A stretch of DNA of 64,000 nt from NCBI GenBank assembly GCA_963839535.1, contig CAWIVF010000001.1, positions 132,832-196,831 of the forward strand, given 5' to 3'. The position numbers were made by a program, and so were the translations under genes. The stretch comes from RHKX01 sp963839535. GTDB lineage: Bacteria; Actinomycetota; Thermoleophilia; Solirubrobacterales; 70-9. This document shows, one piece after another, positions 59,976 through 64,000 of this stretch (within the stretch, counting starts at the first letter, position 1; each line of letters starts with the position of its first letter). The notes under the pieces were generated by a model. The model was not told where the DNA came from, ran no database searches, and saw only the letters and a program-made list of their open reading frames with translations.

Positions 59976-60536
59976 GCCGGGAGAACCCGAAGGAGATCGA
60001 GGCGCTGCTGGCGGCGGGGGAGAAGCTGCGCGACGCCGGGACGGTCACCGACCAGAAGTCACTGCGGGGAGCCGTCGCCGAGGAGCGCAAGGCGGTCGAG
60101 GCGCTGCTCGACGCCGCCGGCTCGAAGGAGGGCGCCTCAACCGCGACGCTGGAGCGGGTGGGGGAGACCCTGCGCGCTGCCGCCGGCGATCCGGAGCTGG
60201 CCGAGCTGGTCCGCTCAGGCCGCCTCGACAGCGAGCGGGAGGCATCGACGATCGGCTTCGAGCTGGCGCTGATGTCGCCGGCGGCCGGCAAGGGCAAGGG
60301 CAAGGACGTCGAAGAAGGCCAAGGATGCGGCGCAGAAGCAGGAGCGCGCGAAGCTCGAGCGCCTCGAGAAGGAGCTTGAAACGGCGGAGCGGCTCCAGGC
60401 GGAGGCGGAGGAGCGGGTCGAACTCGCCGAGGAACAGCTGAAGCGCGCTCGTGCGGCCGCGAAGCGGGCGGCGAAGGAAACGAAGAGCGCCGAGGCCGAG
60501 CTCGAGAAGCAGCGGCGGGTCGCAGGAGGTTCCTGA
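59792..60536 (+). CDS. coiled-coil protein of unknown function (frameshifted)
   Basis: ATG 59792. MASDSDLESDLDELYAAEPG and FIAERDKLAKRLTKEGRKDE begin a helical N-terminal half; a break near 60310 (GKGKGK / KKAKDAAQKQERAKLERLEK) leads to a long charged coiled coil ending EAELEKQRRVAGGS with the stop at 60534-60536. About 248 residues, cytoplasmic by composition. I know no function for it. Confidence 0.6.
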
Positions 60537-60651
60537 CCTCCAAAAAGTCGCTATTTGCGACCAACTGGACGAATCGCCAATGGCCGTCGGACCGCCCGCC
60601 GCGTTAATTTCATCGGAAGCTGCGCTGTAATCGCAGTCGGGGGATTACGGG
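60537..60651. other. intergenic leader of the sigma-factor operon
   Basis: 115 bases. They contain short hairpins GTCGC-TATTT-GCGAC (about 60547-60561) and CTGCG-CTGTAAT-CGCAG (about 60624-60640). The first could end the upstream transcript. A promoter for the sigma/secreted-protein pair would be expected here, but I cannot identify one with confidence. Confidence 0.3.
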
Positions 60652-62244
60652 GTGATTGGGGGACGGGGAGTGTCCGGAACGGAATGTCAGCGCGATCCGA
60701 CGATCGCGTCGGGGGAAGTCGCCGAGATCGAGACCAAGGGGGGCGCGCCCGAGGAGGATGGGCTTTGGGAGGGCGGCAGCCCGTTCCCGGCCCCCTCCCG
60801 CTTGAGCTCGCGTAGACCAGCACCTCCTCGCCGCATCCGACTTCGGGACGAGCCGGCGCCTTCGTGGTCGCGGAGGTGTGAGTTGCTCTTCGAGGACCTT
60901 CGTCGCCCGGCGCGCGCCATGGTCAGCCGGGCGTACGGGCGGGCCCTCTCCGACGACCAACTGGACGACGTCTACGCGGCGGCCTGGGCGGCGACTCTTT
61001 CAGCACTGCGAGGCCGCGGGGAGGCGATGTCTGACGACGAGCTGAGGGCGTACGTCTTCACTGCCGTCGCCAGTCACGCGAGCAAGGAGCTGCGCCGGCG
61101 GTCCCGGAAGCCGACCGGCTCCCTCGACGACGCCCACGAGCAGGTTCTCTACGACGTCCACGCGCCGCTTCCCGACGAAACCGCGATCGGATCGGAGACG
61201 GGCAGCGTCGCTCGGGACCTGCTGTCCAGCCTTCCTCCCCGGCGGCGGGCGGTGATGCTGCTTCGTTACGGCTGGGGGATGAGCCCGACGGAAGTCTGCG
61301 CACTGGTCAAGGGCCTGTCTCCGCGTGCCTATCGCAAGGAGATCACGCGGGGAGTGGAGCAGCTGATCGAACGCCTCGGCCAGGTCGAGACCGGCGAGTG
61401 GTGCGAGAGCAGGCAGCCGGTCATCCGGGACTACGTCGCGGGTACAGCCGGCGAGGACGAGACGCGTCAGGCCGTGCAGCACATCGAGCACTGCCGGGCC
61501 TGCGCGGATCTGGTTGCTCGTCTCTCGGGACACCTCCACGAACTGGGCGGCAGCGTTGCGCTCGCTTCGGTGGCGGGCTCGATCGGCGGCGACCGCTTGC
61601 CGGTCCTGGATCGGTTCGCGTCCTTCTGGGATCGCGGGCGTGAGTCGGCCGTTGGCGCAACGGGGCGAGCCGAGGATGCCGTGGGAACGCTCGCCGCCTC
61701 AGGCGGCGCTCGGGGATCCGGCGCGGTCGGAGCCGGGGTCGCTGCCAAGTTGGCCGGCCTGGGCATGGCGGGTAAGACGGCAGTCGTCTGCATCGGAACT
61801 GGGACCGCGGCGACCGCCTGTGTCGTCGCTGGGGTGGTGCCCGGGGTCTCGGTGCCCGACACGGGCAGGGAGCCCGCTCGAACTCCGTCGGTCAGCCACG
61901 AAACGCGCAAGGTGGATCCTGCGGCGTCCACTGACGTGCCGGACGCGCCTGGTCCAATCGACGTTGCGGAGGCGCCCGTTTCTTCCCAGCCCGCCCCCGA
62001 GGGCGAGAGCGACGAACCCGAGGCGGATGGCGATCAGACGGAGACCGAGCGAGTGCCAACGGAGGGGGCGCCGGCGGAATCGGTCGCGCCGACCGCCCCG
62101 GCCGTGGATCAGGAGTTCGTCGTTCCTTCCGCTGAGCCGACTGCACCGGCCCCCGCGTCGAGCAGCGATCCAGCCGCCTCCTCCGGGGACACCGGCGGAT
62201 CTGCCGCGACCGGCAGCGAGATCGGCCAGGAGTTCGGACCATGA
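60652..62244 (+). CDS. sigma-70 factor fused to ZAS zinc motif, TM segment and extracellular tail
   Basis: Intact over 530 codons; GTG 60652 or GTG 60670 may start it. Region 2 (GRALSDDQLDDVYAAAWAAT, VASHASKELRRRSRKP) and region 4 (LLSSLPPRRRAVMLLRYGWG, GLSPRAYRKEITRGVEQL) give an ECF-like core. QHIEHCRACADLVARLSGHL near residue 278 contains the HxxxCxxC of zinc-binding anti-sigma (ZAS) domains. A hydrophobic segment (about residues 376-400, from KTAVVCIGTGTAATACVVAG) is followed by a ~130-residue acidic Pro/Ser/Ala-rich tail, probably outside the cell. Its stop overlaps the next gene's start (ATGA). It is a single-polypeptide sigma/anti-sigma/sensor candidate. Confidence 0.75.
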   Translation: MIGGRGVSGTECQRDPTIASGEVAEIETKGGAPEEDGLWEGGSPFPAPSRLSSRRPAPPRRIRLRDEPAPSWSRRCELLFEDLRRPARAMVSRAYGRALSDDQLDDVYAAAWAATLSALRGRGEAMSDDELRAYVFTAVASHASKELRRRSRKPTGSLDDAHEQVLYDVHAPLPDETAIGSETGSVARDLLSSLPPRRRAVMLLRYGWGMSPTEVCALVKGLSPRAYRKEITRGVEQLIERLGQVETGEWCESRQPVIRDYVAGTAGEDETRQAVQHIEHCRACADLVARLSGHLHELGGSVALASVAGSIGGDRLPVLDRFASFWDRGRESAVGATGRAEDAVGTLAASGGARGSGAVGAGVAAKLAGLGMAGKTAVVCIGTGTAATACVVAGVVPGVSVPDTGREPARTPSVSHETRKVDPAASTDVPDAPGPIDVAEAPVSSQPAPEGESDEPEADGDQTETERVPTEGAPAESVAPTAPAVDQEFVVPSAEPTAPAPASSSDPAASSGDTGGSAATGSEIGQEFGP

Positions 62245-64000
62245 GCCGCGTCGCTGCGGCGGTGGCAGTAGCGGGCGCACTCTCGCGTTGCGCTGCTGAC
62301 CGCCCCGGACGCTCTGGCGGGCGACTACGTGGTGGCGCAGTGCCACCCGGCGAACCCAGCCCACGAGGCCCTGGTGGACGGTGCGGATCGAGGGGACTAC
62401 GGGATGAGGGACGAATGCTCCGCCTCCCCCGACCACTCGCTGAAGGTCATCAGTACGAGCGGTGCTCCCTCGGGGCACAAGGGCTACTGGTACTGGGAGG
62501 CTCCGCCTGGGACCCGCATCGTCTCGGTGGACGTTGAGGCGAAGCTGCGCAGGGACGAGGGGCACAAGGCGCGGCTGTACGTCGCAGATTCGCTGGGCCA
62601 GCCGATCGAGAACGTCGCCACGGGTACCGACGGCGCAGCGAGCTTCGAGGCCGAGCACTGGGCAGCACCGCCCGGGAGCAACGGCGCCGTCCGCTTCTAC
62701 GCTGCCCTCGTCTGCGACAACAACGGCGCCAGCTGCCCGGTTTCTCCGGAGGCGAAGACGTTCGTCCGCCATGTCGAGTTGACGCTGCGAGACGTGTCGG
62801 CGCCGACGGTGACCTTGGACGGGGACGCGGTCGAGCCTGGCTGGAAGCGGCTAGAGGTACTTTTGAAAGCCGACGGTCACCGATACTGGTGGAGGGTTGA
62901 CCTCGCGATCGATCTCCGTGAACGGGGCGTCGTCGAATCCGAGCTGGCATTGTTCCCCAGTGGGGCCGGGCGGGTTCGTCCTGCTCATGCAGCTCCTTGC
63001 CTCCGGACCGCGCTGCCCAGGACGTTGAGCTCGATCCGACCTCCGCTCCGTTTCATGATGGTGCGAACAGGTTGACCGCGTGCGCGTTCGACGTGGGGGC
63101 TCGTCGGAAACTGCGAATCGCGGTTGCCGATCGACGACGCTCGCTGGTAGACAACACCGCTCCCAGCCTCAGCTTCAGCAACGAACAAGCGCCTGATGAT
63201 CCCGAGCTGATTACTGCAACTGCTGCGGACGCGACTTCGGGGTTGGCCCACGGCTCGAGCTCAATCGAACTCAGGCCGCGCGGGGCGGACCGTGGTCTGC
63301 TCTACCGACCTCGCTGATCGATGGTGTTCTCGCGGCGCGGGTGGATTCAGAGGCCTTCGAGCCTGGGACTTATGAGTTCCGCGCGTCGGTGGCCGACCGC
63401 GCCGGAAACGAATCGTCGACTCAATTGCGTGCGGACCGTCGTCCGATGCAACTCGAATTTCCCTTGAAGCAGAGGGTCCACTCGATGCGTTCTTCCCAGG
63501 GGGGCAGACCAAGCGCGTGGCTGAATATCGGCAACCCGGGCGAGATCCAGGGCTACCTGCGTGAGCCGACGGTTCGCCGATCGCTGACCAGCGACTGACG
63601 TCGTCGAGACTTTCAATCGCGGGTCGCTGATCCGTCGCAGGATCGATCATGTGCGCTCAAAGGCGGACGGAAGCTTCCGATCGAGCATTCCGGGGGGTCC
63701 TTCGCGGTCCGTGGTCGTCAGGTACCCAGGTTCGCCGCGGTATCGAACCGGGGAGGCACCGACCTGGATTTCAACGTTCGCAGCCGTGTCTCGCTGAAGG
63801 CGGAGGCCAAGGTTGCGGCCGGTAAGTCTGCCCGATTCCGCGGCGTCGTCGGGCGTTATTTCGCTCGGATGCCGGCGGGCGGCAAGTTGGTCGAGCTTCA
63901 GTACAAGAAGCGCGCAAAGACTTGGAATACGGCAAAGGAAGCTCTAGGCACGGCGAGTAACGGCAAGGTGTCGCTCGCTTATGGCGCTCGCTTGCCGTGA
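62241..64000 (+). CDS. large secreted Ig-like/beta-sandwich protein coupled to the sigma factor (frameshifted, incomplete)
   Basis: ATG 62241 overlaps the sigma factor's TGA. The leader MSRVAAAVAVAGAL shifts near 62290 into LLTAPDALAGDYVVAQCHPA. The first domain has GMRDECSASPDHSLKVIST, HKGYWYWEAPPGTRIVSVDV and VCDNNGASCPVSPEAKTFV, suggesting a cysteine-stabilised beta-sandwich. Further pieces (SISVNGASSNPSWHCSP, GANRLTACAFDV, VDNTAPSLSF, FEPGTYEFRASVADRAGNES) are Ig-like, and the last (FRGVVGRYFARMPAGGKLVE) is a C-terminal beta domain. Breaks near 62860, 63005, 63280, 63600 and 63750. The gene continues to or past the window end. Function unknown. Confidence 0.55.

Overview
The window is very GC-rich, densely coded, uses many GTG and TTG starts, and carries typical actinobacterial genes: xseA/xseB, typA, uppP, a class A PBP, an Rpf-like cell-wall protein behind a c-di-AMP riboswitch, and SigB/F-type sigma control. 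Several secreted families (small proteins with a 'GYLALFVALSGTAYA' leader, 'FECSL' extracellular domains, long parallel beta-helix and FG-GAP proteins) resemble those I associate with Thermoleophilia/Solirubrobacterales. That placement is inferred from protein style only.

About half of the recognisable genes, including the housekeeping gene typA, are split by single-base insertions or deletions while the protein stays recognisable across the break. I read this mainly as an error-prone (probably metagenomic) assembly. I give one span per biological gene and say where the frame breaks.

Layout. 1-9.8 kb: Ppx/GppA, a DUF1360 protein, initiator tRNA-Met, two secreted proteins (Vgb-like propeller; CARDB/MopE/Gly-rich), then an envelope group of GDPD, an amidase joined to three GT2 domains, and an LCP protein. 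9.8-17.2 kb: a Tat-type protein, a giant FG-GAP secreted protein, an SGNH hydrolase and a HerA-like ATPase. 17.2-27.8 kb: GST, CocE-type hydrolase, cupredoxin protein, FAD-Rieske oxidoreductase, PrmC-like methylase, CDGSH protein, an iron-containing redox enzyme, UppP and a P450. 27.8-35.4 kb: c-di-AMP riboswitch, Rpf-like protein, PBP, DUF1232, a Lys/Ala-rich histone-like protein, a DEAD-box helicase and a Zn-alcohol dehydrogenase. 35.4-38.5 kb: secreted beta-helix and small secreted proteins with hairpin repeats, in visibly less GC-rich DNA.

38.5-48.5 kb: SigB/F-type sigma factor, a GHKL anti-sigma-like protein, SDR, TypA, a DHA2 transporter, a truncated lipase, a VOC protein, a second Zn-ADH overlapping a thioesterase, and OsmC. 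48.6-58.1 kb: a membrane protein, a PI-PLC-like protein, a TetR/monooxygenase pair with visible operators, xseAB, a crotonase, a candidate structured RNA and a neutral ceramidase. 58.1-64 kb: MarR/MFS, a coiled-coil protein, and a sigma factor fused to a ZAS zinc motif and a membrane segment, with an ATGA overlap into a large secreted protein that leaves the window.

The most promising unusual systems are the membrane-tethered sigma factor with its coupled secreted partner (60.6-64 kb), the amidase/triple-glycosyltransferase polyprotein (6.2-9.2 kb), and the candidate RNA gene at 55.36-55.49 kb.
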